Source: Chiridota heheva | Lineage: Eukaryota; Echinodermata; Holothuroidea; Apodida; Chiridotidae | Direction of reading: 5' to 3' | Assembly: GCA_020152595.1 (NCBI GenBank) | Contig: JAIGNY010000196.1 | Coordinates: 715,001-779,000 of the forward strand | DNA length: 64,000 nt | Shown: positions 12,163-24,859 of the stretch, piece after piece | Position numbering within the stretch: the stretch's first letter is position 1 | Layout: each line of letters opens with the position of its first letter | The notes under the pieces: model-generated | The model's input: only the letters and a program-made list of their open reading frames with translations | What the model was told of the DNA's origin: nothing | The model's database searches: none | Translations under genes and position numbers: made by a program

Positions 12163-14086
12163 TACATATTTTCATATTGCTAGGAAAACATTCTGGTATT
12201 TTAACACTGTGCAACACCAATAACGCCTGCCTGAGAGCAGCGCTTTACCCACCACTTTTTCAAAAATTGACGGTGCATGGTACTGGTGGGCCAATTTTCA
12301 TATGATTTTGAGAACATTTACTTTCAAGAGGTACTTAATCCAATTTTGTGTCATTAATATTGTGATTGAAAAAAGTGCAGATTTTGTCTCCCCAAGCTCC
12401 CATGCTCCCAACACAGTGGGGCGCCGCTTCTGCTGGGGTTTCAATGTTTATACCGATGCCATTTTGCCATATATCAATGGGCCCACCAATAAAAAATCTT
12501 TTAAAAAAACCTGTTTTTAATTATTACATCTACTACATATGATTTTGCACCTGCTTTCCCTTTTTATTGTCAATAATCAAATAAGTACGAAATGAAGTTT
12601 TTCTTGATGAACAAAAAAGAAAATACCCATTGAATTTATACCTCCAGAAACTACCACAGAACCATTTACGTCCCTTTCAAATATCACGATATGGTAAATC
12701 CCTTTTGACACCTTTTATCACCGTCAAGCGAAGTAACTACAAATTACTCATTTTAAAAGCTCGAGATATTTTGACAAGAATTGATTAAATTATAGGATTT
12801 TTAGATCGTAAGAACACCATTAATCACTTCAGTAAATGAAGACTCTCTTTCATGTTTTACCTTAGAGGAGTCGTGGTCCTTTGTTAGCTGATAATGTTCA
12901 TTTAGCAGCCTTAACAAATCCATTGGAATGTGTTTTTGGTCACTTCTGCTGGTCTTTTAACTCGATCACGAACGATGATAAATAGGGCTATAACCCTCTT
13001 TGTTCAACTTTGTCCCTCTTATTGACGATGGGGCAAAAACTTGTTTACTGACTTGCTGGAAGAAAAAAAGGACATGGCGATGAGCTAACACAGGTGCACG
13101 TAAACCATAGATATATTACAAATGCATGAACTGATGAATCGTCGTTGCTTTTCAGTGAATCTTTTACTTCACCTTTTCGCAATTTGTCGCGGCTTAGCAG
13201 CGTTTCAAAAGCTTTGAATGTTGTGAAATGTGTGATGTATGTGAAAAGAGTATACATGTTGTTTCTTATCAGAAGAATTGTTTAAAATATTCAGGCATTA
13301 GTTTCTGGAGACCCCCCATTCTCATTTCATTGGCAAAACAAGCTACCGTATGCGACAGTGTCTTTTAAAAATGAACAAAAAATAACATGCTTTCAAATTC
13401 TTTCGACAAACGACGTCATCATTCGATCATTATGTATTTAATCAGATAAAGTCACCATGTTAAAGAAATAAAATACGAAAAAAAAGAAAGAAATTTATTA
13501 CTATATTATGCTGAGAAATAAAAATCTATCAAAACGTGAAGAAACATTATATTTAACTTTCTATGTATATATGAAATTCCATTTAATAAAAACAACAATT
13601 TTGTTTTTCTTGTATTTAAATTTATCAGCATATAGATTTGGTCTAAAATATGCTTATTCATTGAATATCATTTCCTTTCATTTATATCAACGACAAGATT
13701 GCAATATATTACAATATTTAGAGGTCTATAAATAAGATGCGGTATAACATTTGGTTGAAAAACTCTATCAAACTGTTAAAGCAAATACAAGTTACAAGAG
13801 TTCAATTGAGAGCGATTACAAACTGACAAATTGAATATTTTACAGCTTTTCAAATATTCAGGCTTAGTATGTAATTTTTTAAGCTGTATTTGAAAGGGAG
13901 TACCTCAATCTGTTTAGTTTGTTAAGTACAATTGTTCAACACTTCAAGAGAGCAGTTTATTCTGACAGATTTGATGAATCTTGGCAAAAAAAAGAAGCTC
14001 ATCGAAGGAGAAGGAATCATCAATTTTGGGAAATTTGGGCAAAAAAATCATAAGCCTACATATATTGACTTGTGTTCCGTGTGCCT
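12163..14086. other. Intergenic, no gene recognised
   Basis: AT-rich sequence. Open frames are short, overlap on both strands and show no family resemblance. Confidence 0.5.
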
Positions 14087-14290
14087 AGGCTCGTAGCCAG
14101 GACTTTTCGCAAGGGAAGAGGAGGGTGGGAGGGGACAAGCACTTAAAGAGGGGGCACTTGGGCAGATTCTTCATATACCCTTGTATTTTTCGCTTGTCAA
14201 ATATTTTTCGCAGGGGGCACACACCTTTCCAAGAGAGGGGGAGGGGGGGGGGGGGGGCACGACCCATTGCCCCATGCTGGCTACGGGCCT
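14087..14290. mobile_element. MITE-like repeat with GTAGCCAG ends
   Basis: Inverted ends GGCTCGTAGCCAGGA and TGCTGGCTACGGGCC enclose a G-rich 200-bp interior, including a G run near 14231-14257. TSD not certain. Confidence 0.5.
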
Positions 14291-14739
14291 GTGTGTACTC
14301 TTTCATACATGAAGATATAAACTTAGCACAAATTTTCTGTACAGACCTTTAGAAAAAGCAAAATTTATACAGGTCTAACAGTCTACTGTAGAAAACAAAA
14401 AAAAAGAAACTTGAAATCCAACATTGTAGTTTCCACAATTTAATATCTTATTCATTTAAATCTATATTAGTTTAATGATAATCATCATAACGAGCTATAG
14501 CTTGAAAACTCAATATGTATAATCTATTATTAAGAAGTTATGATAAACAAATATGAATTAGTTTGAGGTTGCGAATCTTTAATATAAAAAATAGAAAAGA
14601 ATAAATGAAGATTAAATCCTTATTTTTCCTACTGGTATTTCAAACGTTCGAGTTGATCAACAAGTCAATGGTCTCTGGCATTGGACGTCCGCAAAATTGT
14701 TTTTTGTTTGGTTTAAAGTTACCTCTATCAATATAATAA

Positions 14740-15774
14740 TATCACGGACGACCAACAAACCTACCAACCTCATCCGATTTTCAACGGCAAATAAGGCGCA
14801 ACATGCATCTCGAAACAAAGCCTTCAATTACAAGGTCAATTACACGAAGTCGAACTCTGTCACCCAATCCGCCATCGCATCACCATCTGCCACAGATGCC
14901 AAAGGGACAGTTACTATGCCAAAAACTGTATCTGACCAATAGTCTGCCCTCGCTGTGAATGAAACCATATTGCCAAATCATGTTGACAATCCAGACTGCC
15001 AGACAGCCAGAGAGAAACAAATTTGCGCTCACTGCATAATCATCCAGCACTCAGATGTTCTACCATTACAACGAAGTACCAAACGTCCTTCATAGCAAGC
15101 ATACCCATGGACACTTCTGTGTTCAAACCAATGCAAAGTCAGCTTCAACTACTCTCATCAGAACCAAGGACGCCACTACTTCAACGCCCACCGGTCATCA
15201 AGCAAAGAGGCGCACACAACTACTGCTGAACTATTCTTCAAGCCAACCCAAACTACAGATGATTACAAGCTCTTAGCAAGCATATCAGACAACATCGAAT
15301 CCACACTATCACCTGAAGCAGCGGCTAGTACCGATTTGCTTCGTCAGGAGACAGGTTGCGTGGTAGTTAAGCAACTCGCAGTACACATCGCCATCCATCT
15401 CATGCAATTGCTGATAGACAATAACTTCTACCGTATAGTGCCGTATAGCACACAAAACTAGACAGAAACTCTTTAAAATCGCCACCCGTAAAACAACTGC
15501 CAACCAGATTGTAGAAAATATCTGTGCATCATCCATCGTCACCACATTTCAGCAAGACATCGACAAATACAACACCGAATACCAGTACACCCGCGCTGAA
15601 ACCTATACGGCCGTTGGGACCTCAATCTTCAAGATGTCTCACGGGTTTACCAAGCACCAAGTACAATAAGCTGATAAGATTATCTACCATCGAACATCAT
15701 CTTCTACCAGCTGACCACCGTCAGCCATTCATCACTGAAAAGTGCCTTACAGTCTAGTCCTACGACTTTCTTTT
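14740..15774 (+). pseudogene. Decayed coding-looking tract, unidentified
   Basis: GC content and codon-like composition rise above the flanks, and several plus-strand frames stay open in turn, each broken by stops or frame changes. Examples are 14697-14942, 15023-15276 and a Ser/Thr-rich frame through about 15190-15460 containing SISDNIESTLSPEAAAS. The tract seems to continue after the MITE at 15782-15964 (15972-16200). It may be an old retroelement or retrocopy; I do not recognise any domain. Confidence 0.35.
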
Positions 15775-15781
15775 CTTCAAG

Positions 15782-15964
15782 CAGGACCGTAATTTTTAAC
15801 TGGAAAAGTAAAAGGGGGTGGAGGCCTCTTATCCCAAATGTGTGTGTGTGTGTGGGAGGGGACAAGAGGCGAATTTTCCCCCAAATGTAGTGAATTTTAA
15901 AGATTTTGCTGAAAAGTGACTAAGGGGGGGGGGAGATGTCTGTCCTATGAAAATTATGATCCTG
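15782..15964. mobile_element. 183-bp hAT-like MITE with 7-bp TSD
   Basis: Ends CAGGACCGTAATTTTT and (reverse complement) CAGGATCATAATTTTC. The direct duplication CTTCAAG lies at 15775-15781 and 15965-15971. CAGG-type ends with a 7-8 bp TSD fit hAT elements. The interior has short G runs and GTGTGT. It interrupts the decayed coding-looking tract. Confidence 0.75.
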
Positions 15965-15971
15965 CTTCAAG

Positions 15972-16200
15972 CGTTATCTCCTTGTGATGACGGAGCTTTT
16001 CCTGGGGTTTTCTGTCAGCTGCCTCCGTGCCATTATCGTCTGTTCAACAACTATCTGTCAGCAACCAAATCGGACATCGTTTTCATTGATGTCATCGATA
16101 GGTGATGCTACTGGCCCGTTATTATCTCATACTATTCACTCACATATGACTTTCGCGAGATGTGAATCTGTCATACCACCATTTGTTTGTTTACCTTTAT
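15972..16200 (+). pseudogene. Continuation of the decayed coding-looking tract
   Basis: A plus-strand frame (start at 15984, 72 codons) begins with the hydrophobic stretch MTELFLGFSVSCLRAIIVC and ends near 16200. It joins without a gap to the sequence left of the MITE once one TSD copy is removed. No family was recognised. Confidence 0.3.
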
Positions 16201-17841
16201 AATTTGTTTGAATGTAAATCTGTTAGAATTTGAGTTTTCAACTCAAATTGATCTCTTATGGAATAAGATAGATCTCTAAACTTTCTTTATAATAGTATTC
16301 CTTGTTAACTTGTATATGATAACCTTGCTCGACTACTAAACTTTTTCTATGAAAATTAAACTAAAAATGTAATTTCCTCCATATATTTCGTAATTCTCAC
16401 GATCAATAGAACAATTATACATTTACATCAAAGGGAAGGTTTTAAGAAAGTGGTGAACAATACATAAGATGTGAAAATACAAACACCTTTATTTCAGATA
16501 TCCCTCATTTGAATAACAACAAGAATAGAGCTCTGCGTGGCGAGGATTTACCATGGCAACTCTACATATGCAAATGTTCACAACTCGAACAGCCAGTCAG
16601 CTTGCTTGTAACAGTCTGATGACTTATGGATAAGCCCATTCTATAGACTTGTTCTTGAAATAAAATTTGAAATTCTGTGTTCTTTGCAAATATTGTCAAT
16701 GCAAAAATGAATATAAAACCGGTGATACTGCTTTCTATTAAAATCAATACAAAGACAATAGCTCGAGATTAACAATTACATCAAAAGAGTGTTGAAAATG
16801 GATAAAATATTATGTTTTTTGTTCCGTCTTAACACAAATTAAGCTAAAATTAGTATATATATCTTAAAAGACATTTTTACCATCAGAAAAAATAAAAGTG
16901 ACAATTACACGACATAAGAATTCAATGAAGCATCTCATCAGTTTTGTAGTTTTGAGATTTCAAACTATCAAATATTTCCATATTGTTCACATATATCATC
17001 AGTGGTTATAGTTACTAAGTTTGGTCATTATCACGACGTGCACCATTACAGCATAAGGCATATAGGCCAAGTTGCCCGTTGACCATCGACTGGTCGACGC
17101 AGGACGTCATGCAGGATTAGTATGAGATAAAATGACTCCTCTTTCAAAAACAAAATCGGTCCAAAATTGTTCATAGCTTTGGCTGTTTGAAATTTGCAGT
17201 CACGGAAATCGGAAAATTTCAGATCATGATTCGGAAGAATCGAAAATTTTATGTTTATGACTCACAAAAGAATCGGAAATTGTTAGATTAGGTATCAACA
17301 TTTAACTGTTCGCTTCTACTATAAAAGTCTAACTACAACACTGTTGATACTGATAGTGCGACGTATATTTTAAACACGACGCACATTTCAGCCACTGCTA
17401 TAGACCTACTCGATCATGTCAATATAACTTACACTCAGTTTATACAATCTCAAGCCCTTGTAAGTGATTCGTTAGCTATCACATCGTCTTCAGTTCCACT
17501 TCTTTAGAGTTTCTATCCTTTTTTCAGTGCAAGCGATTCCCAAACCGATTCGCCCACTTTGTACGATAGCCCTTTTGAACGATATAGGAAATAAATCGAT
17601 TATAACATGGTGTCGTACGTGCCCAGCATCCGTTTGGCGAATAAAATTTGCTCAGCCTTGGGATTTTCTTTGCTTCGGTAGCTCCCGCAAGTCATTAAGA
17701 AGCTTTTCTTAAATATCGATATCTTTAAGAAATATTGCACACGGATCGTTTTTGTAATCACCAGCAGCTATTTAGTGCATTTTAACTTACAATTAACAAA
17801 GTGTTATGGAGGGATTATGCATACCCACAGAGGGAGAATGA
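16201..17841. other. Intergenic, no gene recognised
   Basis: Mostly AT-rich. A slightly GC-richer patch at 17520-17710 has a 61-codon frame but no recognisable domain. Confidence 0.45.
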
Positions 17842-18048
17842 ACATCAGCACGGCGTAGCAAAGGGAATGATTACGGCATAGTCTCAGGGGCCTACTCCAT
17901 GCTCAAGCACGCCTTAAGTGCTTGCACAAACACGTACTATGATCCATGCCTAGAATATCACGTCAAGGCGAAAATCACCTTGCCTTATTTCGAGCCAAAT
18001 AATTCTGAGGCATGGAGGAAGGATATTGTCCGTTTTTCCAACAAGTGA
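17842..18048 (+). CDS. Exon-like open frame, unknown protein
   Basis: A 68-codon frame lies between TGA 17839-17841 and TGA 18046-18048. It has a balanced, protein-like composition (segments GIVSGAYSMLKHALSACTN, YYDPCLEYHVKAKITLPYF and SEAWRKDIVRFSNK) with two Cys and an aromatic-rich core, and it sits in a local GC rise inside AT-rich DNA. The other two frames of the strand have several stops. It has no ATG near the front; the only Met is residue 20. If real, it is a terminal exon spliced from upstream (for example at cag 17828-17830 or 17847-17849) or a gene fragment. I do not recognise the family. Confidence 0.4.
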   Translation, partial: TSARRSKGNDYGIVSGAYSMLKHALSACTNTYYDPCLEYHVKAKITLPYFEPNNSEAWRKDIVRFSNK

Positions 18049-21000
18049 ATTATCTAACGTTTATAGAAGGATATCACACTTGAAGAAATTCGCGAAACAC
18101 TTGAAGTAATGTCATCTGCTACTTTGATAACATAACTTATTAATAATTCAATAATTGTTTACTACCTGACAGTCTGAGAAGGTACAGTGTCATCTAAAAG
18201 TCTTGACATCCACGCAACTATGTAATTGTATGAAGTTGGCTACATTGACCGATAAAGTTATAGTAAAAAATAACTCTTCTTTAAAAGTCATATCAGTTTC
18301 TGGCTGTCAAGCATTTGATAGATAGTCAGATGTTGCTGTTAATAAGCTTCATGACTGCATGAGTTAAGTCTCAAGAAAGGTTTTACAATTTTTTCTCATG
18401 AACCATGCATATAAGGTATGTACTCTGAATTTCGACCGACTCTTGTTTAACATTTTTCGATAAATTTCGAGTCCTGACTTAAGAGTTATAATCTACCATT
18501 TCCCGAATGATTATCTCCATTCAGTTTTCCGATTTTCGGCGAAATTTACTGAAGAAGAAAGAAACTTTACCAATCATTTTTGGGCTAAGGTTACCTCAAA
18601 AGTAACTCGAATTTTTAAAGTGACAAGCATCGTGGTGCATGTAGCAAATGTATCAGGTTCCCAAGTTGGAATTTTTGGGTCGGGTATGTGGAAGGGGGAT
18701 AGGAGGGGTAGGGGGGACAATTGAGTGATAATTTGTGCATAAGCAATTACCTATACTCCTTCAGTCTTTGTTTGATTTGTTTAAATATAGAGCAAACACA
18801 ATTAAATTATTTCAATGGACAGGCTGAATACCGCCATTTTTCTTTTACCTGTTTTTGTGCTCAGATCACATTCTGAAAGTCTGAAGCGATTATTTTCTTT
18901 TTGTGGCGTAACAGATGACTCAGATACTTAGATATATACATGCCATATTTACACTGTTAAAGACCGCAAAGGTATTCGTATATATCTTATCATTTCTTTA
19001 TTTATATTGTAAATCTTTAAGCAAATAACCAAAACGCTATCAAAGAATAGCCATATATTTATGTCAAATAATGCGGAGCTCACAAAGGAATATATTTTTT
19101 CATCAAAACGTTTGTTCTTTAAGTATTCAATAGTTCAAACAGTCAAAAAAAATCATATTGTTTGGCATTGAAAATTATATCCTATTTGAGACCTGAGAGC
19201 CAGAGTCATATTTAAAGGTGATAACGAACAACATTTACCCTAGGTTTGCTAATTCTCGTAAAAAAAATATTTAAAAAAAAATTCGGAAAACATTATGACT
19301 GATGATGATCGATTTTTTGTCCGTATCAGACTGAATTATAGTCAATTTGGGATCCAAATCGTCTATACTGGACTGAAGATTTTCTTTTTTGACCAAAGAT
19401 GAGGGACCTTCTTAGAAAACTAATTGGCTTCTTGTTATTACTTTTTGTTTAATGTATCAATTAAAGGAATCGGCTTGGTCGCTGTTGGGCGGACATTTTG
19501 GCACCACACCCCTATTTCGCGGTTGTTCACATGCCAACGTTAGCAGGTCAGCTTCACTTGCTATGTATACGCCTATTTGAATTTATAAGCCACTGTTCTG
19601 CTTAAACTCTATAGACCCACATCCACATCAAATTTGTCCCCTCGTACTCTGATGTTCAAGTGCCTGGGACTAGCCAGTGTCAGATTTAGGAATGTGTGGG
19701 CCCTGGACAGCCTCTTACGTGTGGGACACTGAAACCCTCTCTAAACAGAGTTTCCTGAGCCAAAATCGGTCAAAGGCGGTCTAGAAAGATCTGGTCAATA
19801 GAAGGGCTATTGTATTTGTTGCCGAATTCACTAAAGTGCCAATAACTGCCTCAAAAAATCAAATTGTTCTTCCACGATACAACTGTAAGTGTACAATATT
19901 TATTCTAAGAAATTCAATATTTTTTTTTTTTTTAAAAAAATGATGGTAAAGTGTGTGGAGGTTCCTTGGGTTGCCCGCCATGAAATCTGGCCATACGGTG
20001 ACTGTACTACTTCATATATGACGGTATTTCCTCCTCTTATCCCTCATCATCCTTGGACTAGCCATTGTGCCATTGCTTGCTCCGAGCTCCGACAGCCCCT
20101 CCCATCCCTCATTGGGCTCTCTCCAGCTATTTGATGGCAACAAAAACGTCTAAGACTGACTCCCCTATATACAGATATATTCTCAACAAGGCATACATGT
20201 ATAAATCTACAAACAGACAAACCAACATGCCTTGGATCTCTTCTTCACATAGCGGTGTATGCATGTGATCGAATCATATTTTCCACCACTCGGCAAACAT
20301 CATTTCATACAAGTCATCAATTCATGCTGTCATGCCGCATGTTTAAATATAAAGAACATGTGATTCTTGTTGAATCTGTAAACCAAACCTTTGCATCTGG
20401 GCTACTACCTCTTTCATTTTGTGGGGGAAAGTTGGAATATATATATGGGAATAAACAATTAATTGACGTTTTGTTTGCCAGCTTATCCATCACCGACTGA
20501 AAATCTTGTTTACCTGGTCCTTCTAATTACACAAGTTGCAATAGTATAAGGTGGACAAATGCAGATAAGCGATGATATAAGGTTTGTTGCTTTGTAATAC
20601 CAGAATACACATATCTGTATGAGAGACAGAAATAAAAGTTGGTGTTTTCACGCGTTAAAAATATATCTGACTTAATTTTGACATAAAATTCACCAGTTTT
20701 CGGTTGTCTGTTATAGCAGGAAAGTGTTATAGATGCATACGATAGTTTGTGTGACCTCCGTATAGGTTACCTGAATATATTTACATAACAAATGATTATT
20801 ATGAATATTCATAAATTCATATCTGACATCGCCCTTCTTTTGCGAAATGAATTTTTCATAATGAATATAACAGTATGTATTTACAAAATTCAAACACTTG
20901 TACAAAATTATGTAGAGCGTAATTAATAAGGATAGGCTATAGTATACAAAACAAATTTATGTTCCATTCAATGAATGTGTATTTGTATTCAATTATTTCT

Positions 21001-21504
21001 CCGATCATTTTATGGTGCAGGATAGGTATATACATGCCTTAATTTGCATGCAGGAGAATGACTACCTCTTGTTTAAAGAATCAGAAAATAAAGATGGATT
21101 TACTTTAAAAGAATATCGACGTGTACCGGCAGCAATGGATAAATGAAATTGCTCTATAATATAATAAAACCCATCATATTAACAACAAAATCCATAAAAT
21201 CGGTTAAAGATTGACGCATTTTAGGACAATTTTAAAATTTCAAAATGAAGCACCTTTGCATTTTTTTATAATTTTTTTTCCAAAGTGGTGCAGCAAATTC
21301 GGACCAAAATGTGAAAGCCTTAAGCTACCACATCGGCCAAAGAAAGTCTAGCAGGAATATACTTTCCCGTGATCAGTGACTATAATGTTTAGAACAAAAT
21401 ATAACAGAAATACATAAAGATTTCGCATAAATTGAAAACTGATCAAAGTTTGATCAGCCATAAGCCAAACACTAAAAATGCTAGGTTCATGGATAGATGT
21501 AGCA
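18049..21504. other. Intergenic, no gene recognised
   Basis: AT-rich with no coding frame that I can support. The frames at 19889-20500 are short, overlap one another and match nothing that I know. Confidence 0.45.
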
Positions 21505-21960
21505 ACCACTTTTGTCACAAAGACCACTTTTGTCACAGCTCACCACTTTTGTCTCATACATCGCTCACTTTAGCTAACATATATTTTGAGGTATCTTTAT
21601 AGCCAGATAGCGAACATCATTGAATTCCGTAATGTCTCGCCATAAACCCAGCTAAGTTTGTGACAAAGGTGCTTGTGACAAAAGGGGTAACGTCATTCGT
21701 GACAAAAGGGGTAACGTCGTTCGTGACAAAGGGTAACGTCGTTCGTGACAAAAGGAATAACCTCGTTCGTGACAAAAGGGTAATCTCGTTCGTGACAAAA
21801 GGGGTAACCTCGTTCGTGACAAAAGGGGTAACTTCGTTCGTGACAAAAGTGGGCGATGTTTGACAGTTTGAGAAAAAGGCGGTGAGCTGTGACAAAAGTG
21901 GGAGCTGTGGCAAAAGTGGTGAGCTGTGGCAAAAATGGATGTTGTGACAAAAGGGGTTAC
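21505..21960. repeat. 24-bp tandem array flanked by inverted CACTTTTGTCAC motifs
   Basis: About eight units of a 24-bp sequence with core GTGACAAAAGGGGTAAC followed by (G/C)TCGTTC occupy 21656-21853. The left flank (21505-21555) repeats ACCACTTTTGTCAC and CAGCTCACC. The right flank (21840-21955) carries the reverse complement, GTGAGCTGTGACAAAAGTGG. The whole region could fold on itself. Both strands are open in several frames only because the unit length is a multiple of three. Confidence 0.85.
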
Positions 21961-22248
21961 TACAGACGTACAGGCTTTAGAATTTGAGCAGGCTGTAATT
22001 AAATAGATATTAAAAACTTTTTGCCGCTGCTTTTTGAAATTCACCGTCGCAATTTTGAGAAAATGAACAAAACAGACTGCCTATAATCTGTTTTATTAAT
22101 TTTCTCAAAAAAACCGTGAAAAACAGCGGCAAATAGTTTCAAAACTTCAGGATATCTATTGAAATTTTGGACAATAAGCGGAAAAGTCCAGTTTTCTAGT
22201 CAAATGTGTACCCCAATGACGTAATACATCAGTAGTATTTTTAAAATA

Positions 22249-22845
22249 CAGTTTTTTTGTTCTCGTACCTTCTATCAGTAGAACAGTTTTGTTCTCCCGA
22301 TCGGGAGATCCTTTACAGAAGTATTCCACAATGCATCTATCCAACTTTAAAGTTTGTATAGGAACAACATAAGAATCAGACACATTTCGAGCGCGGGGAA
22401 CTCAACCACTACGACTGTACGAAGGGTTCAAATTTTTCTTCACTATTTGAAATAATGGCATATAAATCATCTTTTCACCGAATGATTTTAAAATTCACCG
22501 TGCGGTTTTCGAGAAATGTGACGAAAAGTGATGAAATGTTATTATGTGTTACTGTTAGGCAGTCGCGCTTTAACAAGGTTTTTGAAATTATGAGAAATAA
22601 CTTGGGATTTGAGAAAAATATTTAGCAATAACTGCGTGATAGTTGTTTTACTTTCGCGAAATTGAACATGAACAAAGCAAACTTTGTTACAAAAATTATA
22701 AAACGACTGATAAGCGTCACTTTATGACTAAAACTTCACAATAAAAATGGCGGCTTCCGTATATCACTGTAAGCTCAGTGCGTATGCTTGAGTCTTACGA
22801 TCGGGGGACTTATTGAGTACCCCTGATCGGCGGAACGAACCGAAA
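22249..22845. mobile_element. CGATCGGG hairpin-ended MITE, copy 1
   Basis: Similar along its length to 55418-56004 and 56231-56841. Shared features are the subterminal palindrome gttctcccgatcgggag, the block CAATGCATCTATCCAA, the block CGAAATTGAACATGAACAAA, and the distal end gatcggcgg..cgaaccga. The ends are more worn than in the other copies. No transposase. Confidence 0.75.
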
Positions 22846-23539
22846 TGATAATCATCTTCGTGTTTCAAAAATATATTCGATTTTAGGTTAATAAGATAAC
22901 TTTCCTTTTATTTCGTTTCTAACAAAGGCAAACGTAGTAAAACAAAGTTGTATCAAACATTTTAAATCCTTAACATTTTTGTGTTGGAGGAAGACTTCGT
23001 TCTTGGTTGGTTTTCTCACTTGCACTTCAACAGTTTTATTAAAGGCCAGTTATCGTGCATTACGGACGGTAAATTAGATCTCATTCGTGTGTTTTGATTA
23101 GTTGAATAAGACATAGATCAGGTTACACCTACACAGATGAGCAAATCAGTGATTGTCTTTGATCAATTACTGCGTGCTGGAATAAAATGTACGCCGCCAC
23201 AATAAAATCATGACAAATAGCCTTTAAATATGTATAATATTATCATACATACGTTGTATTGAGTTTCTTTTTTCTTAATGAGATTAATCTAAATTAAATA
23301 AATATGTGCTTTATTATTTTTGAGATGTATAACTTGACGAAAAGTTTAAAACCTTTTGGAATTCTTTCAGTCTCTCAAGATTAAAGTCTATTCCACGCTA
23401 TAAAATTTATTTGATTGTTTCAGAAAGGTGGTTATAGCTGCAGGGACGCCGCGAAAAGGGCAAGGGGCGAAACTCAAGAAGATGGCACTTTTCATGACAT
23501 GAGTCATAACATGTTGATAAACGATCGGGTATGTATGCA

Positions 23540-23745
23540 CAGTGGCGACGCCAGTACTTTGATCATGGAGGCAATAGAGGGGAAATTTTATCTCATAGAG
23601 GGGAAGAGGGGGGCTAAAGCCTATAAATTGGATAAAATATGAAACTTTACACATTTTTCGGGGGAGGGGTGGCTGGTTAGGGCGGCAAAGCGATATTGTG
23701 AGGGAAAATGCCTGCCATGCCCCTTCCCCGTAGCGCCACCATTGT
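23540..23745. mobile_element. MITE-like repeat with CAGTGGCG ends
   Basis: Left CAGTGGCGACGCC and right GTAGCGCCACCATTG are imperfect inverted ends around a 206-bp G-rich interior. A related single end CAGTGGTGGCGCTACGGGG occurs at 29420. Confidence 0.5.
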
Positions 23746-24583
23746 GCAGCGCATGCACCTCGAAATTAATATGTCAAAATGAAAAGAAATGAAACTTTAG
23801 ACACAAAATTTATTATTTATAGCATGTACATATTTTGGAATTATCACAACCGGTATAAATAAAATATAAAAAAAACCTTAAAAGGGCACTTCCTGCCCCT
23901 TGAAATGGAGGGCACTTCTTGCCCTCTCTTAGGTAAAGGGCTAAGGTGATCGCCCGCGTACGGTGGAGACGTCCTTGGTTTAGCTGTACCTGACCCCCAT
24001 ATGCTGTACCATACATTTGCAAACTTGGTTCAAGATTAGCGGTAAAAAAGTTGGTTATTTGCTATTCCGCCGCCGCCTCTGACTCGGCGAAAAAATAGCT
24101 GCGGCGTTAAATAAAAAAAAAAAATCACCGCCTTTCGTAAAAACTCATACAAATCTCAACAAAATGGCGTGGAAACTAGAACCAGGCATGGGGACAGAAT
24201 TTTATAGGAAATATTGTCTGGCCGGACAGAATTTCCAGGGGAACTTAATTTCCTGTTACACCGGCCTTTGATCGGAGTCTAATCGAAGAGAAAAGATGTC
24301 GGTCCAGTGTGATAACGGTCTTTAAAGAACAGAAAAAGCGGCGCTCTTGGGTCGAGCGATTGCTATGAACTTCTTCATTTGCTTGTTGATGATGACGGTA
24401 TCCTTACAAAGGTCCAAATTGGAAGAAGAACAAAAAATTCCCCCGTCCTCTCTTACAATCAATTTTCCAAAGGTAGGGCAAACAAACACTTTTTTAGCCT
24501 TATACGACGCTTAAAATGCCCGCCTTCAGCTATACCTTTATCAGTTTATATGATCAAATGACATAATTTTTAATTACCGTTGA

Positions 24584-24856
24584 TTTAAAGGATTAGGTCA
24601 GTGGTCAAGCATGTCCATCTTATACAAAATAGGACTTCAAAAGAAACAAAATGGTCAAGAAAGCATTGCAAAATTGTATTCCGTTAAGGAGATATTCAAG
24701 TTTAAAATTTGGTATCATTTCTGTAGAAACGACTTAAAATCAGACTAGTTGCTTAACGGAATAAGATTTTGCAATGCTTTCTTCACCATTTTGTTTCTTT
24801 TGAAGTTCTCTTTCATATAAGATAAACATCCTTGACCACTAAACTAATCCTTTAAA
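24584..24856. mobile_element. Palindromic MITE, 'TTTAAAGGATTAG' family
   Basis: About 105 bp of each end are inverted copies: AGTGGTCAAG(C/G)ATGT, then CTTCAAAAGAAACAAAATGG, then GAAAGCATTGCAAAAT, then TATTCCGTTAAG. Partial relatives occur at 40857-41035, 57985-58037 and 59275-59400. No coding capacity. Confidence 0.75.
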
Positions 24857-24859
24857 TTA

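Noticed and set aside
21652..22044. CHERGYPF/LLSRTRLP repeat proteins on the minus strand
   Set aside because: 24-bp repeat unit is divisible by three and open in several frames; nothing else supports a gene.
24240..24380. Possible transposase exon (FKEQKKRRSWVERLL)
   Set aside because: Too short and no flanking TIR or further domain; similarity to Harbinger-type N-termini is only impressionistic.
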